The position numbers and the translations under genes were made by a program. 64,000 nt of DNA from Metabacillus schmidteae (GTDB lineage: Bacteria > Bacillota > Bacilli > Bacillales > Bacillaceae): positions 3,848,001 to 3,912,000 of the forward strand of contig NZ_CAESCH010000001.1 of assembly GCF_903166545.1 (NCBI RefSeq), read 5' to 3'. Shown here one piece after another: positions 51,645 to 60,474 of this stretch (the first letter of the stretch is position 1; each line of letters begins with the position of its first letter). The notes below the pieces were generated by a model, which worked only from the letters and a program-made list of their open reading frames with translations, had not been told where the DNA came from and made no database searches.

Positions 51645-52304
51645 TTATGAATTCAAATCATATCTCTGTCCTTTAATTAAATACAAAGTACTTTCAGATA
51701 TATTTGTTGCATGATCTGCTGTCCTTTCAATGTAGCGGCAAATAAACGCTAGTTGAATGAGCTGTTGAAAACTATCTTTTTTAGTAGACATAAGGTCTAA
51801 AATCTCTCTAATCGTTTCCCCATATAATTCATCAACCTCATCATCCATATCAGCTACTTCCTTTGCTAATACAAGGTCCTCTTCATTAAATGCTTTAACA
51901 GAAAGCGATAGCATTTTTGACGCAATCTTGTGCATCTTCCTAATGCTTTCGATTGGTTTAACAAGAGGTTCGTCACCTATTCGAATAGTCGACTTAGCAA
52001 TATTTACTGCAAAATCAGCCATTCTTTCGATATCGCTAGCTATCTTTATTGCTACAATTATTCTTCTTAAATCTGTCGCAACTGGTTGCTGTTTTGCGAT
52101 TAATAAAATGGCTAAATCATTAATTTCTTCATCTAGGTCATCCACTCTATAATCATCTTCAATAATTTGAAGGGCTTCTTCTATATTTTGATTTTCCAAT
52201 GCATCAATTGACTTACTAAGTGCCACTTCAGTAAGACTTCCAATTTCAATTAATTTATCTCTTAATCTTTTTTGGTCAATTTCAAACCGCTCTCTAATAC
52301 TCAT
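51645..52304 (-). CDS. phoU: Phosphate signalling protein PhoU
   Basis: A 219-residue all-helical protein with two PhoU repeats (about 1-110 and 111-215), each with the metal-binding E/DxxxD pattern (EDDYRVDDLDEEIND; DMDDEVDELYGE). It links the Pst transporter to the PhoR kinase in other bacteria. It lies downstream of pstB but behind a terminator, so it probably has its own promoter. AGGAGG precedes the ATG. A near-cre sequence (TTGAAAGCGTTGTAA, 52358-52344, minus) is located about 40 bp upstream. Confidence 0.95.
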   Translation of the reverse strand: MSIRERFEIDQKRLRDKLIEIGSLTEVALSKSIDALENQNIEEALQIIEDDYRVDDLDEEINDLAILLIAKQQPVATDLRRIIVAIKIASDIERMADFAVNIAKSTIRIGDEPLVKPIESIRKMHKIASKMLSLSVKAFNEEDLVLAKEVADMDDEVDELYGETIREILDLMSTKKDSFQQLIQLAFICRYIERTADHATNISESTLYLIKGQRYDLNS

Positions 52305-52381
52305 ATTGATTCCCTCCTATGTACATACAATTATATATTCCCCATTACAACGCTTTCAAAACAAACAAATACATATAAAGA

Positions 52382-52416
52382 AAAAAATCGTGCATCCTGG
52401 TCATGCACGATTTTTT
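52382..52416 (-). terminator. Terminator of the pst operon
   Basis: A 14-bp perfect stem AAAAAATCGTGCAT / ATGCACGATTTTTT with a 7-nt loop right after pstB, separating it from phoU. Confidence 0.92.
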
Positions 52417-52425
52417 CTTTATAAA

Positions 52426-53253
52426 TTAACCAAATCGACCTGTTATATAATCCTCTGTTCTTTTATCACTAGGATTTGAAAAGATTTTATCAGTAACATC
52501 AAATTCAACCACTTCCCCATTCAAGAAGAATGCAGTTTTATCTGATATACGAGCAGCTTGTTGCATATTATGTGTAACAATTATAATACTATAGTCTTTT
52601 TTCAAATCTTGAATTAATTCCTCTACTTTAAGAGTTGAAATAGGGTCAAGTGCTGATGTCGGTTCGTCCATTAATATAACATCTGGCTCTATTGCTAGGC
52701 ATCGAGCAATACATAAACGCTGTTGCTGACCCCCAGAAAGGCCATATGCATTTTCTTTTAATCGATCCTTAACTTCATCCCAGATTGCTGCTCCACGTAA
52801 ACTTCTCTCAACAATTTCATCTAGAATTTTTTTATCTTTTATGCCGTGTATTTTAGGTCCATATGCAATATTATCATATATTGATTTAGGAAATGGATTT
52901 GGCTTTTGGAAAACCATACCTACTCTAGTTCTTAAATCTTCAACCTTATAACTTTTTTCTAAAATACTCTTCTCTCTGTAACGGATATCACCTGAAATAC
53001 GGACAACAGGTATTAATTCAACCATTCTGTTTAAAGTTTTAATAAATGTGGATTTACCACAACCTGAAGGTCCTATGATTGCTGTTACTTCATTTTCATG
53101 AATAGACAAATTAATATTTTTTAAAGCTTGGTCTTCACCATACCATAAGTTTAAATCTTTCGTATCATAAACAATACTCTTTTTATCCACTGGCTTCTCG
53201 TCTCTGTCAAAAGTGGTTACATTATTCTTTTTGCTATCGGATAAAACTGCCAT
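52426..53253 (-). CDS. pstB: Phosphate ABC transporter ATP-binding protein
   Basis: A 275-residue ABC ATPase with Walker [10 protein letters not shown] (61-69), signature LSGGQQQR, Walker [13 protein letters not shown] and the switch His in [10 protein letters not shown]. An extra about 28 residues precede the usual PstB start. Only one pstB is present; B. subtilis has two (pstBA, pstBB). It is the last gene of pstS-pstC-pstA-pstB. Confidence 0.96.
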   Translation of the reverse strand: MAVLSDSKKNNVTTFDRDEKPVDKKSIVYDTKDLNLWYGEDQALKNINLSIHENEVTAIIGPSGCGKSTFIKTLNRMVELIPVVRISGDIRYREKSILEKSYKVEDLRTRVGMVFQKPNPFPKSIYDNIAYGPKIHGIKDKKILDEIVERSLRGAAIWDEVKDRLKENAYGLSGGQQQRLCIARCLAIEPDVILMDEPTSALDPISTLKVEELIQDLKKDYSIIIVTHNMQQAARISDKTAFFLNGEVVEFDVTDKIFSNPSDKRTEDYITGRFG

Positions 53254-53273
53254 AGTTTGAAAACCCCCAAAAA

Positions 53274-54158
53274 TTAAAATCTATTCTGAAACTTATTTCT
53301 AATAATGATTGCTATTGAATTCATTAAGAATAGTACGACTAAAAGAACAACAATTGTCGCAGCAGCAAGATTTGCATACTCATCTACAAGTGCTGAGTCA
53401 ACAGTCCAATAATAAATTTGCATTGGTAATACAGTAAATTTATCAAAAATTCCATCTGGAAGTGGAATTAACAAAGCTGGTATACCAATAACAACTAGGG
53501 GAGCTGTTTCACCTATAGCTCTTGAAAGAGAAAGTATTAGACCAGTTAAAATTCCCGGAATTGCAGCAGGTAAGACAATATTCTTAATTGTTTGCCACTT
53601 AGTAGCTCCCATGCCATATGATGCTTCTCTTAAATATTGAGGAACAGCACGAATTGCTTCCTGACTTGCAACTACAACAATCGGAAGTACCAATAAAGAC
53701 ATTGTTAGACCACCGGCTAAAACAATGTTCCCTAATTCAAAACTACGTACAAATACAGTTAATCCTAAGATACCAAATACAACGGATGGAACACCAGCTA
53801 AGTTAGAAATATTCGTTTGAATAATAGATTTTAATTTTCCATTCTTTGCATATTCTTCTAAATAAATGGCTGTACCGACTCCTAAAAACATTGTAACAGG
53901 AGCAACAACAACCATTAACCATAAAGTACCTGCAATTGCACCCATAATTCCTGCTCGTTCTGCAGTGGTTGACAGTTTACTTGTAATAAATTGAAAATCA
54001 ATCCACCCTATACTATCTGAGTACACTCTGTAGATTAACGTTAATAATACAACTAATCCGAACAGTGTTGCTAATAGGAAAAGGCCTTTTGCAAGATTAT
54101 TTGTAAATAAACGTGATCCCATTTTCTTTTGCACTTGTGCTTGATCTACATATTTCAT
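53274..54158 (-). CDS. pstA: Phosphate ABC transporter permease PstA
   Basis: A 294-residue permease with six membrane helices and the EAA loop [26 protein letters not shown]. With PstC it forms the membrane channel of the high-affinity phosphate transporter. It follows pstC by 2 bp and precedes pstB by 20 bp. Confidence 0.95.
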   Translation of the reverse strand: MKYVDQAQVQKKMGSRLFTNNLAKGLFLLATLFGLVVLLTLIYRVYSDSIGWIDFQFITSKLSTTAERAGIMGAIAGTLWLMVVVAPVTMFLGVGTAIYLEEYAKNGKLKSIIQTNISNLAGVPSVVFGILGLTVFVRSFELGNIVLAGGLTMSLLVLPIVVVASQEAIRAVPQYLREASYGMGATKWQTIKNIVLPAAIPGILTGLILSLSRAIGETAPLVVIGIPALLIPLPDGIFDKFTVLPMQIYYWTVDSALVDEYANLAAATIVVLLVVLFLMNSIAIIIRNKFQNRF

Positions 54159-54160
54159 AA

Positions 54161-55093
54161 TTAATACTCCTCCCTATATTTACGAGAAATATACTGGGCA
54201 ACGAGGTTCATTATGAGTGTAAATACAAATAATGTCATTGCAACAGCGTACAATGAGTAGTAAATGGTTGAACCAGCAGGAGCTTCTCCTCCTGTTACTT
54301 CAACGATGTAAGCAGTCATTGTCTGCATTGATTGTGTAATATCAAAAGTAAAGTCCTTATTACTTCCACTTGCGATTGCGACAATCATCGTTTCTCCAAT
54401 AGCACGGGAAATCCCAAGTACGAATGAAGCAATAATTCCAGATATAGCGGCTGGGATAACAACTTTCCAAGTTACCTCAAGTTTAGTTGAACCAAGAGCA
54501 AGAGCACCTTCACGCATTGATCTGGGGACAGAACTCATTGCATCTTCAGAAAGTGAAGCCACCATTGGAATAATCATGATACCCATAACAATTCCAGGAC
54601 TTAGAATGTTTGTTGGATCTAATGCTGGGATAAAGGATCTTAATAACGGTGTTACAAAAGTATATGCAAAGAAACCATATACGATTGTGGGAATACCTGC
54701 AAGAATTTCAAGAATTGGCTTCAATATTCTTCGTACTTTATCTGAAGCATATTCACTTAAGAAAATTGCTGCCATTAGTCCAATTGGAATGGCCACTATC
54801 ATTGCTATAACAGTAGAATAAATTGTTCCTGTTAGTAATGGCAGTACTCCAAATTCTGCATCATCACCCAGTGGATTTAAAATTGTTCCAGTATAAAAAT
54901 CTAAAAATGGAACATCTCTGAAAAAGTTAACTGTTTCAGTTAAAAGAGTAACGACTATGCCAATAGTTGTAAGTATTGATATAGCAGCAATTGCTAATAG
55001 GATTTTAGGTATAACCTTTTCTGTGACAGATGTTAAATTTGTAGAGCTTCTCTTTTTTTCAATCATGTCACGGATGCTTACTTTATTATCCAA
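54161..55093 (-). CDS. pstC: Phosphate ABC transporter permease PstC
   Basis: A 310-residue permease with six or seven membrane helices and the EAA-type loop EGALALGSTKLEVTWKVVIPAAISGI. PstC-specific SLSEDAMSSVPRSMRE is clear. It lies 135 bp after pstS, separated by a stable hairpin. Confidence 0.95.
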   Translation of the reverse strand: MDNKVSIRDMIEKKRSSTNLTSVTEKVIPKILLAIAAISILTTIGIVVTLLTETVNFFRDVPFLDFYTGTILNPLGDDAEFGVLPLLTGTIYSTVIAMIVAIPIGLMAAIFLSEYASDKVRRILKPILEILAGIPTIVYGFFAYTFVTPLLRSFIPALDPTNILSPGIVMGIMIIPMVASLSEDAMSSVPRSMREGALALGSTKLEVTWKVVIPAAISGIIASFVLGISRAIGETMIVAIASGSNKDFTFDITQSMQTMTAYIVEVTGGEAPAGSTIYYSLYAVAMTLFVFTLIMNLVAQYISRKYREEY

Positions 55094-55173
55094 GATCGAA
55101 AACCCCTTTCATCCTCCATGTATGTTATTAGAGGTGAAAAATTTAGTAGATAGTTGTTAGAGGAAAATACATA

Positions 55174-55204
55174 AGTAGATGAGAAGATAAACTTCTCATC
55201 TACT
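55174..55204 (-). other. Intercistronic hairpin between pstS and pstC
   Basis: A 13-bp perfect stem AGTAGATGAGAAG / CTTCTCATCTACT with a 5-nt loop and no T run. It probably protects the pstS message or lowers downstream expression, fitting the higher need for binding protein. Confidence 0.65.
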
Positions 55205-55228
55205 CGCATCTTATTACAATTTGGAAGA

Positions 55229-56221
55229 TTATTTTAAACCTTCTAAATAACTAATAGATTCTTGAACTACATCATCTTTTAATGGAGCAAATCCAGTTTC
55301 AGAAGCTACAGTTTGAGCATTTTCCATAGTGTAGATTGCATAGTCAAGAACTTGAGGCTTTTCTTTTGCCATATCAACGTTTAAGTATGTGAATACTGGA
55401 CGAGTGAATGCCTTGTATCCAGCAGCATCATCTAAACCAATTGTATCTAAACTTGGAGCAACAGGACCGTTACCAAAGTCAACATTTACTGCATTTAATT
55501 TGTCTTTATTACTGTCATAGTAACCATATCCGAAAAACGCAATTGCATTTTTATCTTTAGAAACAAGATCTACAAGTGTAGAATATTCTTGTTGTAAATT
55601 TACACTGTCAACAAAATCTTTTTCTTCCATGATTGTTTCAAACATGAATTCGTTTGTACCATGGTTTTCGTTAGGACCCATTGGTTTGATTTCTTCAGCT
55701 GGCCAATCTGGGTTAATATCAGACCATTTTGTTACTCCACCTTCAGCAAGGAAGATTTTTACTACTTCTTCTTGAGTCATTTCAGTTGCCCAATCGTTTT
55801 CCTTGTTGATAACGAATGTTAAACCATCAAGAGCAACTTGGAATTCTTTCACTTCAATACCTAGTTCTTCAGCTTTAGCAGTTTCTTCTTCTTTGATTTC
55901 ACGAGATGCATCGTTGAAATCAGTTCCGTTTTCAGCTAAGAACTTTTCGAAACCAGCTGAAGTACCTGCACGGCTTACTTCAACAGAAACTTCTTCATTT
56001 TCAGTCATGTAATTTTCAGCCATTTTTGACATGAAAGGATAAACTGTACCAGATCCATCAATTACAACGCTACCTTCTAAAGCTGTTTCTTCTTCAGTAT
56101 TACTATCTCCTGAACCAGTGTTTGTTTCACCTTCAGTAGAAGCTCCGCCGCCACATGCAGCTGCGAATACCACTAAAATTCCCATTACTAAAAGTAATAC
56201 TAAGCTTTTTAAGCTTTTCAT
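55229..56221 (-). CDS. pstS: Phosphate-binding lipoprotein PstS
   Basis: A 330-residue lipoprotein with a signal peptide ending AAACGGG (lipid Cys at residue 23), an acidic linker, and a periplasmic-binding-protein domain with DGSGTVYPF and RAGTSAGFEKF phosphate-binding loops. It delivers phosphate to PstCA. It is the first gene of the operon, behind a Pho box. Confidence 0.96.
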   Translation of the reverse strand: MKSLKSLVLLLVMGILVVFAAACGGGASTEGETNTGSGDSNTEEETALEGSVVIDGSGTVYPFMSKMAENYMTENEEVSVEVSRAGTSAGFEKFLAENGTDFNDASREIKEEETAKAEELGIEVKEFQVALDGLTFVINKENDWATEMTQEEVVKIFLAEGGVTKWSDINPDWPAEEIKPMGPNENHGTNEFMFETIMEEKDFVDSVNLQQEYSTLVDLVSKDKNAIAFFGYGYYDSNKDKLNAVNVDFGNGPVAPSLDTIGLDDAAGYKAFTRPVFTYLNVDMAKEKPQVLDYAIYTMENAQTVASETGFAPLKDDVVQESISYLEGLK

Positions 56222-56283
56222 TTCCTTATTCCCCCTAAAGAGTGTTATTTGTTTGTCCTACGAGTAATAGAATAACGCTTGAG

Positions 56284-56322
56284 TATTAATGACGTTTTAA
56301 GCAATTGTAAAGGTTTTGTAAA
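56284..56322 (-). promoter_or_regulatory. Pho box (four PhoP repeats) of pstS
   Basis: On the minus strand four hexamers TTTACA, TTTACA, TTAAAA and TTAATA are spaced exactly 5 nt apart (11-bp period), matching the TTAACA-N5 repeat bound by phosphorylated PhoP. A TATTCT-like -10 lies about 10-15 bp downstream. Confidence 0.85.
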
Positions 56323-56357
56323 TTCGTGATGGAGTTTGTCATAAATTGTTTAAAAAT

Positions 56358-56383
56358 GGGTAGTGCTTTTTCACACACTACCC
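56358..56383 (-). terminator. Terminator of yqgE
   Basis: GGGTAGTG / CACTACCC stem with a 10-nt loop and ATTTTTAAA after it on the minus strand. Confidence 0.85.
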
Positions 56384-56412
56384 AAATTAATAATTTAGCA
56401 AAGTATGAAAAT

Positions 56413-57699
56413 TTACCCTCCACTATCACCATCAGCAAGATTGTTTTTAATTACCGGTTTTCTTCTTGCCGGTTCATGACTATCATTTTCTTCCACTTGA
56501 ACACGTTTAACAAAAAAGTAAATAATGAAATGACCTGCGCCAATTATGGCAAGTAGCACTGGAATGCTTTGTTTTTCATCAAAGAAAGAAATAGCAAAAA
56601 TAAACCCCAGGATAGAAACGATTCTTCCTGAATTTAGAAAAATCTCTTTTACCACAATATACTCAATCCGAGCTTTCGCAGCGCTCCAAGCTTTTCCTAT
56701 TACATCAAATGTTAACGACGAGTATGGAACGAGTAACATTGGATATCCAATAGCAATAATTGCGCCATATAAAAGCAGCTTTTGGTAGGTCAGGTCAAAA
56801 AGAATTAAGTAGATCGAAAGATACAGTAAAGTCCCCCCAATTAAGATGAAACGTTTACGCATATTTTTCTTAATAACTCTTGTAGCAAGATAATAACCCA
56901 GGAAAGCTACAGCGGAATTCACTAGACCAAAAGTTCCTAAAGCCAATTCACTACCTGTCGAAATGAAGACGAATACACCAATTACAAAAGCAAAGGTTCC
57001 TTCACGTAAACCTTGAAAGAAATGAGCTCTTGTAATAAGTCCCCAATTTTTATTATTCTTTCTTTCATGAAAAATTCGTCCTAATATATAATCTCCTTCG
57101 GCCTTTCTTCTCTTAAAAAAAAAGCTCAGAACAACTGCACCTGAGAACAATAAGAGAGAGATGGTAAATATGGTTGTATAACCTGTAAAATTTTTCAACC
57201 TGGAAATAACAAAGCCTGCGACGATTGGTCCAACCATTCCTGCTGTGGAATTCATAACACCCATAAATCCATTAAAGAAATCTCTCGTTTCTGGTTCTGT
57301 GATTTCAAATGTTAATACATTGAATGCAAGCCAATAGAAGCCATAGCCAATACCTAAGGTTCCACCTAATACGATGAGTAATTTTGCAGCAGCTCCACCA
57401 ATCATGAGCACAATTAAGAAAAATACAGCTAAAAAGATAACTCCTAACCTTAGGACAATTACTCGATCAACTTTTTTAGCTAACCTTCCCGCAAAAATAA
57501 ATGTTAACGGCTGCATAACGACTATTGATAAATTGTATATGGCCAAATCAATAAATCTTCCGGATTGTTTCCATAAGTAAACATTCACAAATGTATTTGA
57601 AAGTGAAATACTTAGGGAATACATTCCTCCGATAACTAACAGTAATACTAGGTCCCTGCTAACATCTACATCACCAAGAATCTTTTTCATTTTTGACAT
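56413..57699 (-). CDS. yqgE: MFS transporter YqgE
   Basis: A 428-residue major facilitator protein with about twelve membrane helices, close in length to B. subtilis YqgE (430). The loop after helix 2 carries GRLAKKVDRVIVLRLG, an MFS motif A variant. Substrate unknown. In B. subtilis pbpA lies between yqgE and pstS; it is missing here. It runs away from the IS element with a 240-bp gap. Confidence 0.88.
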   Translation of the reverse strand: MSKMKKILGDVDVSRDLVLLLVIGGMYSLSISLSNTFVNVYLWKQSGRFIDLAIYNLSIVVMQPLTFIFAGRLAKKVDRVIVLRLGVIFLAVFFLIVLMIGGAAAKLLIVLGGTLGIGYGFYWLAFNVLTFEITEPETRDFFNGFMGVMNSTAGMVGPIVAGFVISRLKNFTGYTTIFTISLLLFSGAVVLSFFFKRRKAEGDYILGRIFHERKNNKNWGLITRAHFFQGLREGTFAFVIGVFVFISTGSELALGTFGLVNSAVAFLGYYLATRVIKKNMRKRFILIGGTLLYLSIYLILFDLTYQKLLLYGAIIAIGYPMLLVPYSSLTFDVIGKAWSAAKARIEYIVVKEIFLNSGRIVSILGFIFAISFFDEKQSIPVLLAIIGAGHFIIYFFVKRVQVEENDSHEPARRKPVIKNNLADGDSGG

Positions 57700-57818
57700 A
57701 AGAACTACTCCCCTTCAACTTCTAATACATAGTTTGTCTTATCGGTTTGCAGTTATGTATTTATATTGTAAAAGTGAAATAAAAAAAGAGGCTGGGACAA
57801 AACCCACTCTGAAATGAA

Positions 57819-57870
57819 AAAGCCGGTGAAATTTTACGACGAGTAAAATTTCACCGGCTTTGATTTTTTT
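57819..57870 (+). terminator. Inward-facing terminator in the IS left end
   Basis: A 19-bp perfect stem (57819-57837 with 57843-57861) with a GACGA loop is followed by TGATTTTTTT. It would stop transcripts entering the transposase gene from outside. Confidence 0.88.
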
Positions 57871-57878
57871 GAATAAAA

Positions 57879-57943
57879 ATAAGGACCACTTCTGATAAAA
57901 TAAAGTTACCACACAAAATTTCATCCGAAAGAAGGGTCCTTAT
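57879..57943 (+). promoter_or_regulatory. Hairpin masking the transposase start codon
   Basis: ATAAGGACC (57879-57887) is exactly complementary to GGTCCTTAT (57935-57943), which includes the first two bases of the ATG and adjoins the GAAGGG ribosome binding site. In a long transcript this would hide the start. Confidence 0.6.
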
Positions 57944-59549
57944 GTTTAGAAATTATACCATGAATCAATTAGTTCTGCCTTTAGATTTAGAAGTAAAATT
58001 ACAAAAAAATGATATCGCCTTCCATGTCCATCATTTAGTTGAAAGTATTCCTCATGAAGCGTTCGAACCATTTCTTCGAAATGAGGGTTGCCCTGCCTAT
58101 CATCCACGCATGATGCTAAAAATTATCTTATGCGCCTACTCACAATCTGTTTTTTCAGGACGTAAAATTGAATCCCTATTAAAAGACAGTATCCGTATGA
58201 TGTGGTTAGCTCAAGGATATGAACCCAGCTACCGTACAATCAACCGATTCCGTGTTCAACCAGAAGTGAAAGAATTAATTCGCCAGTGTTTCGTCCAATT
58301 CCGTTGTCAATTAATTGAAGAAAAACTTATCGATCAAGAAGCGATTTTTATCGATGGTACAAAGATTGAAGCGAATGCGAATAAATTTACGTTTGTCTGG
58401 AAGAAATCGGTTGAGAAATATCATCAAAGTTTAATTGAAAAGTCAAACCAGCTTTACCATGAGCTACTTGAGAACGAAATCATACCTGAAATTGAACGTG
58501 AAAGCGATGAACAGTTATCATTAGAAGAGCTCACTGAAGTTGATCAAAAAGTGGACGATGTCGTAACCGCATATGATAAACAAATTGAAGCATCGTCAGA
58601 CGTTACAGAACGAAAAGCTTTAAGAAATGATCGTAAATATCCAAAACAAATCCGTAAACAGTTGATTGATTTTGTCATGAGAAAAAAGAAATACCAACAA
58701 GACCTTGAAATCCTTGGTGCGCGGAATAGCTATTCTAAAACAGATCCAGAAGCAACATTTATGCGAATGAAAGACGATTATATGAAAAATGGACAATTGA
58801 AGGCAGGTTATAATGTACAAATCGCCACGGAAGGTCAATACTCGCTTGCCTATAGTTTATTTTCTAACCCAACAGATACGCATACGTTAATTCCATTTCT
58901 AGATGAGATTGAGCAGCATTATTTTGAGTTGCCAAAACACCTTGTCGCAGATGCAGGTTATGGTAGTGAACAAAACTATAATGATATCCTTTTGAACAGA
59001 AAACGAGAAGCACTTATTACGTATAATATGTATTTGAAAGAACAAAAGAAAAAGCACAAACAAAACAAATTTAATCCCGACAACTGGCAGTATGATGAGG
59101 AAACAGATACATATACATGCCCTAATCAGAAACGCCTTGAATTTCAATATCATTCTGTCCGTAATAACCGTACAGGCTTCAAACGGAATTATAAAATCTA
59201 TGAATCTGAGGACTGTACAGGATGCCCATTCCGTTCATCATGTACAAAAGCAAAAGAAGGTAACAATCGAAAAATAATGGTGAATGAAAAATGGGAACAG
59301 CAAAAAGAATATGTAAGAGTGAAGCTTTCAGAAGAAGAAACGAGTGCCATCTATCGAAAACGTAAAATCGATGTGGAACCAGTTTTTGGATTCTTGAAGG
59401 CCAATTTGCGTTTCACTCGATTTTCGGTACGAGGAAAACCGAAGGTTGAAAACGAAATGGGACTCGCGTTAATGGCAGTGAATTTAAGAAAATTCACTGC
59501 CAACAACCAAGGTAATAGAAGAATTTTCCTCATAAATAGAGAAAGGTGA
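57942..59549 (+). CDS. IS1182-family transposase
   Basis: A 535-residue DDE transposase: N-terminal DUF772 domain (about 20-115; YHPRMMLKIILCAYSQSVFSGRKIE), first Asp at residue 138 in FIDGTKIEANANK, second in LVADAGYGSEQNY, Glu in KRKIDVEPVFGFLKANLRF, and a Cys cluster DCTGCPFRSSCT between them. The frame is complete and the catalytic residues are present, so it should be functional. It overlaps the right-end hairpin. Confidence 0.94.
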   Translation: MFRNYTMNQLVLPLDLEVKLQKNDIAFHVHHLVESIPHEAFEPFLRNEGCPAYHPRMMLKIILCAYSQSVFSGRKIESLLKDSIRMMWLAQGYEPSYRTINRFRVQPEVKELIRQCFVQFRCQLIEEKLIDQEAIFIDGTKIEANANKFTFVWKKSVEKYHQSLIEKSNQLYHELLENEIIPEIERESDEQLSLEELTEVDQKVDDVVTAYDKQIEASSDVTERKALRNDRKYPKQIRKQLIDFVMRKKKYQQDLEILGARNSYSKTDPEATFMRMKDDYMKNGQLKAGYNVQIATEGQYSLAYSLFSNPTDTHTLIPFLDEIEQHYFELPKHLVADAGYGSEQNYNDILLNRKREALITYNMYLKEQKKKHKQNKFNPDNWQYDEETDTYTCPNQKRLEFQYHSVRNNRTGFKRNYKIYESEDCTGCPFRSSCTKAKEGNNRKIMVNEKWEQQKEYVRVKLSEEETSAIYRKRKIDVEPVFGFLKANLRFTRFSVRGKPKVENEMGLALMAVNLRKFTANNQGNRRIFLINRER

Positions 59550-59578
59550 ATTTGAGTATCCTCAAATTCACCTTTCTC
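59539..59578. terminator. Right-end hairpin of the IS
   Basis: An 18-bp perfect stem GAGAAAGGTGAATTTGAG / its complement with a TATC loop overlaps the transposase stop codon. It may terminate both the transposase message and read-through from sodA. Confidence 0.75.
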
Positions 59579-59629
59579 ACTATTTGAAGCTAGTTATGTC
59601 CCAGCCTCTTTTTACCGAGTAAAATTTTA

Positions 59630-60238
59630 TTATTTAGCTGCGTTAAAACGCTTAGAAACTTCATCCCAATTTACTACATTCCAAAAAGAAGCAATGTAGT
59701 CAGGACGACGGTTTTGGTAGTTTAAGTAATATGCATGCTCCCAAACATCTAAACCAAGAACTGGAGTTTTACCTTCCATTAATGGAGAGTCTTGGTTTGG
59801 TGTGCTAGTAACTTCTAATTCACCGTTGTTTACTACTAACCAAGCCCAGCCTGAACCGAAACGTGTAGTTGCAGCTTTAGCGAACTCTTCTTTAAAGCTG
59901 TCATAGCTTCCAAATTTAGCATTGATTGCTTCTCCAAGCTCACCTGTTGGCTCACCGCCGCCATTTGGAGATAGGATCGTCCAGAAAAGACTATGGTTTG
60001 CATGTCCACCACCATTATTACGTACTGCTGTACGAATAGCTTCAGGAACAGCGTCTAAGTTAGAAACTAACTCTTCCACACTTTTACCTGCTAGATCAGC
60101 ATTGCCTTCTAGTGCAGCATTTACATTTGTAATGTACGTGTTGTGATGTTTTGTGTGATGAATATTCATTGTTTCCTTGTCAATATGTGGTTCTAGTGCA
60201 TCATATGCATAAGGTAATTGTGGTAATTCATATGCCAT
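59630..60238 (-). CDS. sodA: Manganese superoxide dismutase
   Basis: 202 residues from the ATG at 60238 (AAGGAGG upstream; the longer frame is not supported). Metal ligands: HHTKHH region His, NHSLFW His, and [12 protein letters not shown] with Asp and His. It removes superoxide in the cytoplasm. The sequence after its stop has only 16 bp before the IS, so a native terminator is not visible between gene and IS. The gap upstream to 60474 shows nothing notable. Confidence 0.96.
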   Translation of the reverse strand: MAYELPQLPYAYDALEPHIDKETMNIHHTKHHNTYITNVNAALEGNADLAGKSVEELVSNLDAVPEAIRTAVRNNGGGHANHSLFWTILSPNGGGEPTGELGEAINAKFGSYDSFKEEFAKAATTRFGSGWAWLVVNNGELEVTSTPNQDSPLMEGKTPVLGLDVWEHAYYLNYQNRRPDYIASFWNVVNWDEVSKRFNAAK

Positions 60239-60474
60239 TTTTATTTCCTCCTTAATATATGTACATGTTAAAGCCAATCACGGCCTTTCAATTCTTAGGT
60301 TACCAAAATTGTCTTATAGTTTCAATTGAAAAGCACTCAAACACAAATAACAGTTTTCTCACAATAAATAAATTATATTCAAACTATTTGATTACCTGTC
60401 ATAAAAGTAAGTATTGTATATCAATTAAATGAATTTTGTTGCAAAAAAACCCTTTAATATACTATCTTCATTTT

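Larger units (their letters stand above)
57783..59613 (+). mobile_element. Complete IS1182-family insertion sequence
   Basis: Bounded by 17-bp perfect terminal inverted repeats: AAAAAGAGGCTGGGACA (57783-57799) and its complement (59597-59613). It contains one transposase gene (57942-59549). The total length is 1831 bp. No clear direct repeat of the target is seen. The right end lies 16 bp beyond the sodA stop. Both ends hold strong hairpins (57819-57861 and 59539-59578). Intact TIRs and frame suggest that it is recent and may be active. Confidence 0.9.

Noticed and set aside
58620..59153. Minus-strand frames inside the transposase gene
   Set aside because: Shadows of the complete transposase frame with no start signals.
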